A stretch of DNA of 64,000 nt from Triplophysa rosa (lineage: Eukaryota > Chordata > Actinopteri > Cypriniformes > Nemacheilidae). A model generated the notes under the pieces. The model had not been told where the DNA came from. It searched no databases and saw only the letters and a list, made by a program, of their open reading frames with translations. Location: the NCBI RefSeq assembly GCF_024868665.1, contig NC_079891.1, positions 17,936,375-18,000,374 on the forward strand, written 5' to 3'. The translations under genes and the position numbers were made by a program. Of this stretch, positions 10,531-22,105 are shown piece after piece. Each line of letters begins with the position of its first letter. The first letter of the stretch is position 1.

Positions 10531-12113
10531 TCACTGGGGGGAAGGCGCATTTCCACTTGTTCCCCGTGTCCCTCGGTCAGGGAGTACCAAAGCGGGCAAT
10601 GGGTGGAGTTCGGGGAGGCAAACAGGTCCAGGGCCTGCGCCTGGCCGAATCGCTCCCATATGACTGCGCGGGGATGGAGTCGCCATTCTCCTCGGGGCGT
10701 CCCCTGACGAGAGAGTGCATCGACTGTCTGGTTCAGGTCGCCCGAGATGAAAAGTGGCTCGCAGGGACTTGGTCACCTGCTGACTCCAGAGAAGGTGTGG
10801 GGCGAGTCGTGACATCTGCCGTGTGCATATGCCGCCTTGATTGATGTATGCCACAGCAGCCGTGCTGTCCGCCCGGACCAGCACGTGTTTGTCCTGCATG
10901 AGGGGCTGGAGCCTCCTCAGTGCCATAAGGACAGCCAGCAACTCGTCCATTGCCCCTATACTGCGTGCCTGTTGCACATGGCACCCCACCCCTGCATGGA
11001 GGCGTCTGTCGTGACCACGATGAGCCTCGATTCCAGGGGTGAAGGTGTGAAGGCACTGAGGCGTTAGTAATGCGCCTGGTGCCGGTGTGCCACGCCATCC
11101 TTGGAACACTACTCTGAATCCAGTGCTGAAGCGGTCGCATGTGCATCAACCCTAGAGGGATTACCCCTGTCGAGGACGCCATGTGCCCCAGGAGCCTCTG
11201 AAAATGTTTCAGCGGGACCGCTGGAGTCCGCCTGACAAGTTTCAGACAGTTCAGCACCGAATGTGCATGCTCGTTTGTGAGACGCGCTGACATACGGACA
11301 GAGTCTAGTTCCATACCGAGATAAGAGGAGCTCTGTGCCGGGGAGAGCTTGCTCTTCTCTCGGTTGACCCGCAGGCCCAGACGATCTAGGTGCCGGAGCA
11401 CGGGGTCCCTGTGCGTACACAACACATCTCGCGAGTGCGCCAAGATAAGCCAGTCGTCGAGATAGTTGAGTATCTGCACGCCTTGCTCTCCGAGGGGAGC
11501 TAAGGCGGCCTCTACGAGTTTGAAAACCCGTGGAAACAGGGTCAGACCGAAGGGCAGGACCTTGTACTGATACGCTCTTCCCTCAAATGTTAACTGCAGG
11601 AAGGGCCGGTGCCGAGGGATGATGGAGACGTAAAAGTACGCGTCCTACAGGTCGATTGCCACGAACCAATCTTGGTGACGAACTGAGCCCAAGATGCGCT
11701 TCTGTATCAACATCCTGAACGGCAGCTTGTGTAGGTGCTTGTTCAGGAGGCGCAGATGCAGAATAGGGCACAGCCCCCCCTTTTTTTAGGCACTATGAAG
11801 TCCGGGCTGTAAACCCGGAAGACATCTCAATTAGAGGGACAGGTTCGATCGCACCTTTCGCCAGAAGGGTGGCAACCTCGGCCTGAAACACGGGAGCATT
11901 CTCCCCTCGCACCGAGGTGTGGAGAATGCCCCGAAACTTGGGCGGGCGCCTGGCGAACTGGATTGCAAAACCGAGACGGATCGTCCTCTCTAGCCAGCGT
12001 GACGGGCTGGTGCACTCTTGCCAAGCGCCCAAGAACCGTGACAGTGGAACCAGAGAGACGATCTGCTTCACTGTGCCGTGGGAGGCTGGTTCGGTGGCTG
12101 ACAGAGCGGTCAC
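10531..12113 (-). pseudogene. DIRS reverse transcriptase-RNase H (copy B)
   Basis: The RT N-terminus reads in one frame (12113-11793) with SLVPLSRFLGAW, GFAIQFARRPPKFRG and LLAKGAIEPVP. After frameshifts the catalytic core is at 11479-10733, with the YLDDWLI box at its start (DIRS form of Y-x-D-D), then GLRVNREKSKL and SSYLGMELDS. RNase H follows in another frame, with VRADSTAAVAYINQGG. Order, spacing and motifs are those of DIRS elements, not of LTR retrotransposons. At least three frame breaks and a stop preclude function. Confidence 0.85.
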
Positions 12114-12396
12114 CTTGGCTCATCCTGTCAGGGCCGCTCTGTCTCCTAGGCGGGTTCCTAACGGGGTAGAAGCCCTCTCCCGCGGGGCTCTGCATCTCTG
12201 GCGGGCCGTCACTTGGAGGGCCCCAATACCAGAGGGGCCACCACGGAGGGGCGGGGCTGCTGGGGTCAGGCTGCTCTCAGGACCTCGACGACCGATAGGT
12301 GGCCGGGTCACGGCGGAGCAGTCTGCTTCTTCACCACGGAGACCTCGCTGAAGCGGCAGTCGTCTTCGCTCGGGAAGCAGACGGGGTTGCGGCTAC

Positions 12397-12546
12397 ATTC
12401 CAAAGAACGTAGCCGACCGTGACCGCAACACCTTAATCGACGAGCTCTGCCACTGCATGCTGGACCCCCAACATGCAATACAGGTGTTGTGCTCGTCGGA
12501 CCCGGGGATGAGCCTGTCATACCCAAGAACACAGCTGCGAGACCTG
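12397..12546 (-). pseudogene. DIRS gag N-terminus, start codon lost (copy B)
   Basis: On the minus strand the region equivalent to copy A's gag start reads AGG (12544-12546) instead of ATG. The following residues (CVLGYDRLIPGSDEHNTCIACWG) match copy A, including the Cys/His cluster. Sequence matching the body of gag seen in copy C is absent; within about 12120-12400 it passes to material preceding RT. An upstream in-frame ATG exists at about 12875 but lies in the leader. Confidence 0.65.
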
Positions 12547-12770
12547 CCCGAAGACAGCGCAGACTGTGAAAGGAAATTTGCTCTTTTAGAAATATCTGCG
12601 GCTTGCTGCCGAGACGCCCAGGGGAAGTCCGCTACCAAGAGGGAGAAATCCGCTGCTTTGCGTCGTAAATCCAGCAGTCTGGAAGAATCTCGAAGAGATG
12701 GAGCGCTTGACATGTATGTCATGCAGGTTCTGAAGAACAAAGGATGAATGAATGACTGCCGCCACCTCCC

Positions 12771-12777
12771 TTTTATA
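12771..12777 (-). promoter_or_regulatory. TATA box of DIRS copy B
   Basis: On the minus strand GGGTATAAAAGGGAG, identical to copy A's promoter block and at the same distance from the terminal repeat. Confidence 0.6.
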
Positions 12778-12926
12778 CCCGTATGCACGGGGCGGGGACT
12801 GGCGTGTGTGTGCCATTCGCCAAAGCCCATTGGCGTTTTAAATTCCTCTCGGAGATGATAGGTTCTCAAGATCAAACCCCAGTCTGTCTCTCAACACAAC
12901 GTCGAGAGACCGACTGAAGGGGAACT

Positions 12927-13130
12927 AGAAAACTCCTGACAAGGAGGACAGGATCATGACAGTACCACTCCCCAAGGGACGCCACCTGGCAGCCCCAAGG
13001 GGGAACAGATTAACGGGTTCAGACAGACAGACACGAAGACAAACACCACAGACATACAACACAACACATGAGGGGGAACATGGAGGAAACAATAAAAGGG
13101 TTGGGATTGCACAATAAAAACAGCATTAAC
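12927..13130 (-). mobile_element. Possible gypsy-type 3' remnant
   Basis: On the minus strand GGGGAGTGGTAC is followed by TGTCATGATCCTG. This resembles a polypurine tract abutting an LTR start, as at the 3' junction of the 56-61 kb gypsy element. Only about 40 bases of the putative LTR precede DIRS copy B, which would truncate it. No pol motif survives. Confidence 0.35.
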
Positions 13131-13826
13131 GGGAGGGGGGAGAGTCGGAGAACTGAGTTGGAGTCTGCAGTGTTAAATGAAGGAGAATAGCGGAGTTCAC
13201 ATCACAACTACCAATACAGATACGAGACTATATTGTTGGAATCATTAATGTATGAATGCAGACGGAAGTGTTCGGGAAGTGGTGTTTTAAGGTAGAATAT
13301 AATACTTATTGATATATTACTTACATATTACATGTATGAGCAAGCTGGCAAGTAATGCTTTGCAACCCTGTGATGTGATGAGCGCACCTTCAGAGAGCAG
13401 CATTTGCAGTTACATTTTAAAGGAAAGTCGCTTTCAGCAATGAAGTCGTAAAGCAACAGCTGTACTGTGTTTGTTGTATTTAACACAAATAAAGATTAAA
13501 GATCGGGTATCATGCTATGTCATGCATTCTGACTTCTTTACACTGTTAAACGTGCTGGCTCCTCATGCCTAACATGGTCAACTTGATAAAAAACGAGTTG
13601 GACGTATGACATAGTATTTCTGTACTTGATACACTCCCCCAGCACTCCAACTTTTCTGGATTCCTGTGTCGTCAAAGGGATCCTTTTCTTTTTATTGGCC
13701 ATTCTCCCGGAAAAGCAAGGCGAAAGAAAGAGCCCACCCACGAGCCAACCGACTAGTGAGAACCGCTTACCATCAAGATTATCTGTGCTGCGTCAAGATG
13801 GGCTGCATGCAGCTCGTTACTCTTAC
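13131..13826. other. Spacer, nothing recognised
   Basis: No coding or repeat signature recognised. Confidence 0.5.
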
Positions 13827-14096
13827 GATAGTGAAAGTGGCGTGAAAGTAACCTATTTGTCAGGTATGGTGACCCATACCCGAAATGTGACTTCTGCATT
13901 TAACCCATCAAGAGAGTAGTGAATAAACGCACAGCAAGTCTTGAACACACATACAACCAGAGCAGTGGGCAGCTATCACTGCAGCGCCCGGGGAGCTTGC
14001 TCAAGTGCACCTGAGTCGTTACCCACCAGCCCTGAGAATCGAACCGGCAACCTTCTGGTCACGAGTCCGACTCCCTAACCATTAGGCCACAACTAG
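13827..14096 (-). mobile_element. tRNA-derived SINE (HE1/HAmo-like)
   Basis: Minus-strand head with A box TGGCCTAATGGT (14078-14089) and B box GGTTCGATTC (14036-14045), 33 bases apart as in a tRNA promoter. A body with GCACTTGAGCAAG and GGGTTAAATGCAG follows, then a tail GTATGGGTCACCATAC and a CACTTT-type end. This order is that of fish tRNA-headed SINEs mobilised by LINEs. Imperfect flanking TAGTGAAGT-like repeats may be the target duplication. The tRNA-like head is not a working tRNA gene. Confidence 0.8.
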
Positions 14097-15650
14097 TGAA
14101 GTTTAGGTGTGTCTGTTTGTTTACAGCATTTCAAGGATGGATGTAATATAAACGTAGGATATAATGCTGTATTTGGAGATCTTTTGAAACTGATAGATGG
14201 CATGGTCCCAGTGCTAAAAGATGCCATGAACTGCACACTTTAAGTCAAACTAAGTAATGCGTCTGTGTTTTGTTGGCAATAGGCGTGTACTTGCATAATA
14301 TCAAAACACGAAGGGATTAATGTGATGATGTGCTGCTTGCTCGTGCTTTAGATCCATCCCCCTCTACCCACTGGTCCCACCTCTAGCAGCTCGTGTTTTT
14401 CCCGAAATAATCGTACAGCTGTATCTCTCTTTTATAAACGTGATCAAACTAAATACTCTTCGAAGATACGACGAATGCAATATTACTGTATAGGCACTCA
14501 AGATTAATATGAGATTGGCAGAAACTCCCTGTTATAAACGATCTTTAAGACACTGATGGACTGTTATTCTTTTCTGTACTGAACTAATATTTAAAAGTTT
14601 ACTTTCCTTTTCACAAAGATGGATCACAGCCGACCAAAACTGCCATAAGTTACTCTCTCTCTCTCTAAAATTGTCATTACTACAAATTTCGGAGTAAATA
14701 TAAACACTTAATACACCACATTTAGGTTAGCTATACATCCATTTGTGTGAAAGTAGTAGCCTACAGCATTGTGCGAATTTAGAATTAATGTAACGTTATC
14801 GTCTGCTGGTGTGGACGCATGTTATAATTATTGTTACAGTTATCTCAAATCCTGAATGTATCCCTCAAATGCATATTGCAGACCTTTCTATTTGAAATCA
14901 GCGTTTCATTTTTCCAGAAATTCTTCACTATTTCCACAGGGAGTGCATATATTTACACTGGGAGCGCATGGCTGATGCCGAAAGCTTGTCGGACATAGCA
15001 ACAAGAATGAAGGGGGGGGGGGGGTTGCGTAGGGTCAATTGAGCTAACAGTTGTTATTGTAATATTCCACACACAGTAAATTAAAGTAATGCCTTCTGTG
15101 ATTTCAAACGAGAATATTATTTCAAGAAGTTTGAGATTCATTAAAGAGAATTCCCAAGGACTTTCCTTAAACACAAGATCACAGAAATCTGACATTTAAT
15201 CATGAATGAAGACAGCTGGAAAAGAAGAAAAAAGAAAAATAATGCAAGCTGGTGTGCTAATCTGAATGATTTATGTTGCTATGTTATTGCAAGTCATTTA
15301 GGGCCATATGTTTAAGCATCATGTTCAGATCTTTTAGATGAAATGAAGAAAGGATTTAGCTAGAAGATAATATTTGAGTCGCTCAGATGAAAATTCAATC
15401 AAAGTGTTCTAATATTGAGAATTTTCTTTTACCTCTGAAGTCTGATTTAATGGTAATTGTATGCAATCCGTCTGATGCTGCAAACTGAACTCAATTTCTT
15501 TAATCCAAGATGACTATTATGAGCTGTGCAATTATATTATGAGTTTAATAATCCATCTTGAGGTCTGATTGATATTGGTATTAGTGATAGATGCCCTGAC
15601 TAACAAACAGCTTATAATAGATCATATTACAACATTTCTCATGAGATTGG
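14097..15650. other. AT-rich spacer with poly-G run
   Basis: No gene recognised. A run of 13 G lies at 15012-15024, with short CT repeats at about 14655-14667. Confidence 0.55.
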
Positions 15651-15780
15651 TAAACTACTAAAATATGACAAATATTATATTATATCAATATATGAATATG
15701 AATATAATATTCAAGTTTTAATCACATAAAAACACAGAGTAAGAAATGCTGATGTGGCCTCGAGCCATTCACTTGCACTG
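15651..15780 (+). repeat. Local direct duplication, unit 1
   Basis: Shares with 15913-16040 the series TAAACTACT, AATATGACAAATAT, ATCAATATATGAATATGAAT, CATAAAAACAC and TCGAGCCATTCACT in the same order and spacing. By eye it is near 88-90% identical. Unit 1 has an extra AT-rich stretch. Confidence 0.8.
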
Positions 15781-15912
15781 TTTTTTTTTTAATCGAATGA
15801 TACTGTTAAGTACTCACGGAAGAGATTGGTCTTCTTCTGAGTAATTTACATTTATGCATTTGGCAGATGCTTTTATCAAAGCGAACAAAAGCAAACAATC
15901 AATAATAGATTC
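15781..15912 (+). other. Between duplicated units; LINE/SINE tail fragment
   Basis: ACATTTATGCATTTGGCAGATGCTTTTATC (at about 15849-15879) matches the common 3' tail shared by cyprinid L2-type LINEs and SINEs. The inverse of this tail occurs at about 17560-17595. Confidence 0.5.
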
Positions 15913-16040
15913 CTAAACTACTCAAATATGACAAATATGATATTATATCAATATATGAATATGAATAGTATATGTTTTAATCGCATAAAAACACTGAGTT
16001 AGACATGCTGCTGTGGTCTCGAGCCATTCACTGGCATTGT
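15913..16040 (+). repeat. Local direct duplication, unit 2
   Basis: Second unit of the pair described at 15651-15780, same orientation, starting points 262 bases apart. Confidence 0.8.
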
Positions 16041-17195
16041 TGTAATATATTTTTGTATCAGCCTACATTAAAAGACATCTGGACTATGAGTCATAGACTA
16101 TTCTGTTTTGCACCACTGCTCTTTTTTGTGTGTCCTCTGTGACATCACCATAAAAAGGACACTAAAAACAATACCGTTCTGCATATTTTGCAGATTTTGG
16201 CATATGCTCTACTAAAACCGAGGCATCAGACATTTTTGCAAACCCAAGCAGTCTGCGACATTGCCCAGCGATGCCCCTTTGAGGCAAAAGGTTTCCAAAC
16301 AATTTCCAATTTTTGTTCTGAAAGCACAAACGCAAGAGCTTTGCATATTCACAGTTTGCCGCTGGAGGCTAATACTGTTTGCAGTTTGCTGCTACTTTCC
16401 TCACTGCCAGCTAAGCCCTTGACTAAGGTCACAAACTATTTGCCCAGTTCTATTATTCAAATAAGGATGGGAAGTCGCGACGATCGCTCTGCCCAGCAGC
16501 TAGCTCCATCATTTGTAGCTATTTCAGCATATGCTCGCATGATAATAAAAATGTAGCGTTAAATATGGTGGCAAATTGAATTTTGTTCCAGGGTACAGGC
16601 GGCAAACTAACCCGTTTTTCACAGAACCTGTTAAGTGAAGACTGTTAATGCCAAACCCTGATGATATTTTTTTGCATAATATAATTTATAGTAGATCGAG
16701 GTCCATAAAAAGGTGCATTGTAAAATATTTCCATTATGCCAGAATGTCACTAGGTAATAAAGGCTTTATACCGTTTTTATGGGTCTCAATCTGTTGTTGT
16801 TCGTGGCAGTTTTGGAATCTGTTAAAAATTCACCAATTATTTTAATGCCTCTCTTCAGGAGAATGTCGGTGGGTTTCTTTTATTCAGAGGATGTGCGCTT
16901 ACACCTTTTGACTCGACATAAAAGAGATGGCAAAGAAAAGTATGTTATTGATGTTATTATAGAAGGTCTTTCTTTTATTGAAGTTGTATATCTTTCTTTA
17001 ACAGGGCTGTAAAGGTTACGCAGTCATTTAAGCAGCGCTTGAGACAGATTGATGTTTATGTCATTACAGTTACAAATGAAATGTGCCTGACTTGCTGCCC
17101 CCACATAAAGCCGAAATGAGCTTCATCTATCATTAAAGCTGCTAATGAACTTACTATTTACTTTGGCTTTTGTTTACAGATCTGACGTGTTTCAA
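16041..17195. other. Repeat-derived or unique DNA, no gene
   Basis: One open frame of 122 codons (16188-16556) has no recognisable domain, no Kozak-like context and no codon pattern that convinces me. Otherwise nothing is recognised. Confidence 0.45.
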
Positions 17196-17440
17196 GTTAA
17201 AGGCGGGATAACCGATTTCCGAATTACGCTTTAGACAACTGAGTCGGGCCGAGTACCAAAACAACCTTGTAGCCAATCAGCAGTAAGGTGCACAGTGCAC
17301 AGGATGGACATTAGCCGATCCGAGCGCTGACGAAGGCGAAAGATGGGGGTAGGGGTGTGTTTGTTTTGGTGATTTGAACATCAACAACGGCTTAGAGAAA
17401 TCAGACACCCAACCTTTAAACCACGCTATCAGGTGGCGGT
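17196..17440. mobile_element. MITE-like cyprinid repeat fragment
   Basis: Starts AAAGGCGGGATAACCGATTTCC and contains TAGCCAATCAGCAGTAAGGTGC and GATCCGAGCGCTGACG. I recognise this as an abundant fish DNA-transposon fragment whose arms resemble GGTAACACGATTT-type ends. The right arm is unclear. Confidence 0.45.
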
Positions 17441-18565
17441 ATATTTTTCAATATTAATTTCCATTTAGGAAGACTATTGAGACTTTCCTGCGATGTCCCA
17501 GTGAACACACATTGATAAAATGCATAGCATGAATGTACTGTAAGTCACTTTGGAAACATATGCCAGATGCATAAATGTAAAATGTAAATCATGCCACAAA
17601 GAAGTCATTTGTAAAAACAATATTACAACAAAATTGGTTATACACATTCCATTCCTGTTTTGCTCTGCTGACTGTGAAATGTGTAAATAAGTCAAAAGTT
17701 AACCTGTAAACATTTCACATAAGTCTATAATGCTTAAACATGACCTATTCAATTAAGCACTGCACATTGTGCACATTGTGCTTAATGCTGAGTTTCCGGA
17801 ATATCCTCACACGTCCTGCACCATATGTTACAGAAATAATCTTGCCCCAAGATACACTTTATCTGATTATGCATAATTCAGAAAGTCTATGAGAGTCTCA
17901 TATTTTTAAGTTTTATTAAGTTGCTGATGAGGCTGTCCCTCTCCTGTGATCTAATCTGCTTTTCAGTGACAGCCCGGGGTCCTTCAGGAAAATCCCCAGT
18001 TACCACACACCATGTGTTGGCCTGTTTATATGTATTTTTTTTTTTAAATAATACAAAGTCCTGTAAACATCTGTCTACTTTGTGTATAATATTTCAATGG
18101 AAAATGTTCACGTTTTCTTGAGCCCCTTTTCAATATGCTGCACTTTTATCAGATTAATGTTGGTAGAGTGGAGAGTGAAAGCCCATGAGGACTTTCTCTG
18201 TGGATCACACTTACGCACAGTTAGTGTCCGCACTGACCCCCTTATCGCACTCCCAATGTGGGAGTGCATAGATAAGGCAGGTTTTCGAAATATCTGGATT
18301 AAAGTATGGCAAAATGGCAGTATGTTTTTCAGAGTCTGTGACGTTTGGATCCAACTTTGGGAGCATTTGGGGCTGTTTATTGTGGTCAGACACAGTATCC
18401 CACCTTTAAACAAGTTTTGAGTTTTGAGACTTTTTTTAATTCTGGAATTGAATGATGACTGCTAAATTGAAAATGTATATGTAGTCTATAAAAGCTAAAC
18501 GTATACAGTAAATTGGTTTTCAGGCCTTACAGATAGTTTGGCACTGTCTGCTTTTGACTGCTGAG
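17441..18565. other. AT-rich DNA, no gene recognised
   Basis: Contains the inverse of the LINE/SINE tail (about 17555-17600). The 112-codon frame at 18082-18420 has no recognisable domain. Confidence 0.45.
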
Positions 18566-18784
18566 TTAAAGGCATTGTTCACCTAAACAACGGTGGTACC
18601 CATTGACTTGCATTGGTTTTCTGTCCACACAATAGATGTGAATGGGTACCACCGTTGTTCGGTTGCAACATTCTCCAAAATAACTTATTTTGTGATCTGA
18701 AGAAAGAAAGTCATACAGGTTTGAAATGACAAGAGGGTGATAAATGATACACAATTTACTTTTTTGGGTGAACTATCCTTTTAA
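18566..18784. mobile_element. Foldback MITE, copy 3
   Basis: TTAA at both ends, with left arm TTAAAGGCATTGTTCACC and right arm GGGTGAACTATCCTTTTAA. The core has the diagnostic ACGGTGGTACCCATTGACTT followed by its inverse GGGTACCACCGTTGTTCGG. It is shorter than copy 1 because part of the left arm is deleted. Confidence 0.85.
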
Positions 18785-18925
18785 CTAGAATTGCAAGAAA
18801 TCAAATGAGAACAAATGAATTGAGTATGATACTTGTGTGCATCTCTTTTATATGGAATGTTGATTTTCTTTATTTTCGTGGTTTGTGAAATTATGCCAAT
18901 TAAAGAATGCAGTGGGCATGAAAAT

Positions 18926-19423
18926 TGTCATGGTTCTGCCACAAGACCAAGAAAGACATGTCGAGAAGAGGCAGAGCCATGACAGAACCCCATGTTTCAT
19001 GTGGAGGGAGAGTTTTGGCCCTGCTGGCCTTCCATACCCCCTCTCTCCGATCTCTTCTCTGTTCCCACCCTTTCGTTGCCTTATTATTGCTTGTAATGAT
19101 TTCATGCCCCACACCTGTTCCCTCTTGATTTGTCCACTTATTTAATGCCCCCGTGTCCTCTGTCTTGTGCTGGTTCATTGTGTGTGACTGTTTTGTGAGT
19201 TCCTGTGCTTTGTCAGTCTAGTCCAGTTTAGTTATTTGTAAATTATGTCAAGTGTTAATTTTAGTCTTGTGTAGGTGTTGTCAGTTTTAGTCCACTCCCC
19301 TGTTTTGTTATGTTACCCCCACGTGGGTCTTTGATTTGTATTTTTATTAATAAATGTCTTGTTAACCCCTTACCCGTTGTCTGCACTTTGGTCCTCTGTT
19401 TGTGTCTCACCGAATCCCTGACA
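18926..19423. mobile_element. Solo LTR, family S, copy 1
   Basis: 498 bases beginning TGTCATGGTTCTGCC and ending CCTGACA (TG...CA), flanked by a perfect 5-bp duplication AAAAT (18921-18925 and 19424-19428). Internal marks shared with 32768-33275 include TTTTGGCCC.CTGGCCTTCC, CCCACACCTGTTCCCTCTTGATTTGTCC and TTATTTAATGCCCC. A poly(A) signal AATAAA is in TTAATAAATGTC. LTR-LTR recombination presumably removed the internal region. Confidence 0.88.
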
Positions 19424-20394
19424 AAAATGGGCACCCTGTATTATAAAACAGTTTTTTTCTAGGTTAGCTCTAGCATATTATCACAAATATTCATAAATAA
19501 CTAATATAAAATATACAATAATATTTATTTAATAAATATAATAATAAAAATATGTTATTGAAATAAACAAGCAGACAGAAAATGAAATAAGTAGAAGTCC
19601 TGAGGATTGACATGATTGTAGCATGGAACATGATTTAATCCAATCTAAACGCCACTTCAGATCAAACTAGATTGAAAGAATTGAACTGAAAGAAGATTGA
19701 AAAAAATCTGGGGGGAATAATGACATGCTTACTTAAATACCAACATGAACATATTTCCAAAATACATGATAGGGATTATCATGCTGACAGACTCTGTGTA
19801 AATCCATTTAAAATAAACATTTTGTGAGGTCAGTTCCACAGGTCTGCGCATAGGGAATATGGATTTAATATAAAATAGGGATTTCATGCCAGCTATAAAG
19901 ATATAGATGTGATGTGGGTTCAAGAGATGTACAATATATGTAGTATCCTTGAACACACTGTACATGTTCTGCAAGGCATGCTCCTATACAATTTTTTAGC
20001 ATGATATAATGAAATATTTGGGACAACTCTTGAAAAAATGAATTCAAATGTGGCTCAGTTTAGCTTTGTAGTCAGCACTGTCCTTTTCACTTTGCTAATA
20101 GCGAAAACCTAGCAGGATATTTCTCCATTTGGGACTTCGGTTTCTGCCAGGCTATTTTCAGGAATAGCTTTTTGCCATTGGTCCACAGATCAGTGTGGCC
20201 GACAGCCAAAGCACATGCTACTGTTACAGGGCCCTCAACTTCAATTTATAAACTCTGTACACCACCACTCAGGTACATGCGTTGATATACAGCAACTACT
20301 GTTTCAAAAACCAACTTATTTACTACTAAACTGAACTGTGATGTAATGCAATGTGTATACACGATTTAAGGTTAAAAAATACTGTATTTTCCAC
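19424..20394. other. AT-rich DNA, no gene
   Basis: No gene or complete repeat recognised. A repeat-poor stretch at about 20100-20250 could be non-coding conserved DNA but shows no frame. Confidence 0.5.
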
Positions 20395-20610
20395 ATACCG
20401 TGCATGTTTGTATCTCCTCTTTGCCCCGCCTCTCTGAAACGCGCAGATTTTTTACAAAGCTCATCACTCTGAAAAGCGAGGTGTGCTATGATTGGCCAGT
20501 TAACCAGTGCGTAGTGATTGGTCGAATACTGCAAGTGTGACGGAAATGTAACGCCTCTTACCATATTCGGAACATCAGGTTCCCAAGCAATTGTACTGAC
20601 AGGTGATAAA

Positions 20611-20706
20611 ATGTCATCGGTACTTTCCTTTCCTTATCAATTTGAGCCCGAATCTGATCCGGAAAATGAAGATGATCATGCCGATACATCAACTTTGCCA
20701 GTGTGA
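20611..20706 (+). pseudogene. Acidic peptide fragment of the TTAA element
   Basis: From an ATG at 20611 the reading is MSSVLSFPYQFEPESDPENE and then acidic residues to a TGA at 20704-20706. A PYQFEPE start followed by an acidic stretch is known to me from small proteins of fish repeats with a P2X7-tail-like domain; that domain (Cys-rich) is absent here. I treat it as a broken first exon of the mobile element. The link is from memory of the family and is weak. Confidence 0.35.
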
Positions 20707-21855
20707 CTTGAGCAGGATGTAAAGGATTGGTAAGGTTTTTAAAAAATATATTATGTTAAATAGTTAAAAACTATAGCTAACTGTTTTACCTTTTATATAC
20801 GATGTTATAAAGACTTGCCGTTAGTGTTCAACCAGTGTTACTCCATGTCTCGTCACGACTCAACATAGACATAAACCCCATTATAAACACGACATTTGTT
20901 GCCTCTAGTTGGAACATAATTACTGAATATTAGGACTTATGTTGTCTTTTTTCACGTTGCGCTTGTGTCTGCATTTGCAGATCACACAAAGAAACAACAT
21001 GCGCTACAAACACACGACAAACTCAACTCGCGTTAGTCCGTAACAAAGTCTTTTACAATGAAAATATACTTACAGGCTGCGAATCTAAAGCGCCAGACTG
21101 TCCTTGCGAAGTTGTAATGGTTGGAATTGCCCCACTTTTTAACAAAAGCTTTCGTGCACAGCCGGCCTTGATCTCTTCCAGGTTCATGAAGCAATCATAT
21201 GTGAAATGCGCTGCACACACTTGAATATTCGGATTTTAATGTTCTGGAACAGTATTGTAAATAAAATGTAAACATTCTTTTTTAGTTGTCTCACACAGTG
21301 TCTCCACGACATGGCTGCGGCGGCGACGATACAATTAGATTTACAAGTACGCCCACCTTACTTGCGTATAGATTTGGGCGGTCTTAGTCAAGTCTTACCA
21401 CGAAATGACGTAGATTCGTGGGGGTGTGGTTACTCGAGGCGTTTCAGGCAGGTCTGGGTGAGCATTCGCTTTTAGATAGAATGCATATTTTGTTCCGACA
21501 CTTTAATTTTTGCAATTTTACATGTCTAATACATGCACGGGCAACTTATAACACACCAAAGACCAGAGGTGTGGACTCGAGTCACATGACTTGGACTCGA
21601 GTCAGACTCGAGTCATGAATTTGATGACTTTTGACTCGACTTGACAAAATGTAAAGAGACTTGTAACTCGACTTGGACTTTAACGTCAGTAACTCGTGAC
21701 TTCACTTGGACTTGAGCCTTTTGACTTGAAAAGACTTGCTACTTTCCCCAAAACCCAAAGATTAAAAAGTATGTTGACGTGGACCGCTCTATCTCTCTCT
21801 GTGTTTATGTGCATCTGTGTGTGTGTGTGTGTGCTGTCGGCACAACATCCAATCA

Positions 21856-22105
21856 ATTTAGATCCACGTTGTTTTGATCCGACAGTATCCATCCAATCAA
21901 ATTGCAGGACAACCAATGAAGAAGAACTGTCAAACAACGCGCCAGTTGGCAAAAATGATACCAAAGATAGTTCGTTCGGGTATAAAAACTACGAGGTGGT
22001 CAACAAAAAACGAACTGCAATATGCAAAACATGCGGGTCGAAGATTACAGATGGAGACGCAACAACTTCTAACTTCGTTCGACATTTGAAGTTGCACAAA
22101 GAACG
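21856..22105 (+). pseudogene. hAT transposase first exon, BED zinc finger
   Basis: The open frame contains SSFGYKNYEVVNKKRTAICK then CKTCGSKITDGDATTSNFVR and HLKLHKE. This is a BED-type finger: Cys codons at 22023 and 22032, His codons at 22083 and 22095. It stops at a consensus splice donor (GTAAGT from 22106). BED fingers sit at the N-terminus of many hAT transposases and bind the terminal repeats. No downstream exon with the DDE/hATC core is found before the right end. Upstream exon start uncertain. Confidence 0.75.

Larger units (their letters stand above)
8810..12926 (-). mobile_element. DIRS-type retrotransposon copy B
   Basis: This is the reverse complement of the layout of copy A but with the coding middle retained. 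From its 5' end (about 12926, matching GTTCCCCTTCAGTCGGTCTC) it runs through TATA box, gag N-terminus, reverse transcriptase, RNase H, methyltransferase C-terminus and tyrosine recombinase. Homology to copy A's 3' region ends at about 8810, roughly 200 bases short of the right inverted repeat. The middle of gag is missing and all reading frames are interrupted. No target duplication is expected for this class. Confidence 0.88.

Noticed and set aside
13827..14096. A tRNA gene on the minus strand
   Set aside because: A and B boxes are present but the sequence continues into a SINE body and tail; no plausible clover leaf with anticodon stem.
15651..16040. CRISPR-like or satellite array
   Set aside because: Only two long imperfect units with one spacer; vertebrate DNA context.
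16188..16556. Plus-strand open frame of 122 codons
   Set aside because: No recognisable domain, poor start context, AT-rich surroundings. Probably chance.
18082..18420. Overlapping open frames on both strands
   Set aside because: Frames on both strands over the same DNA, no domain in either.
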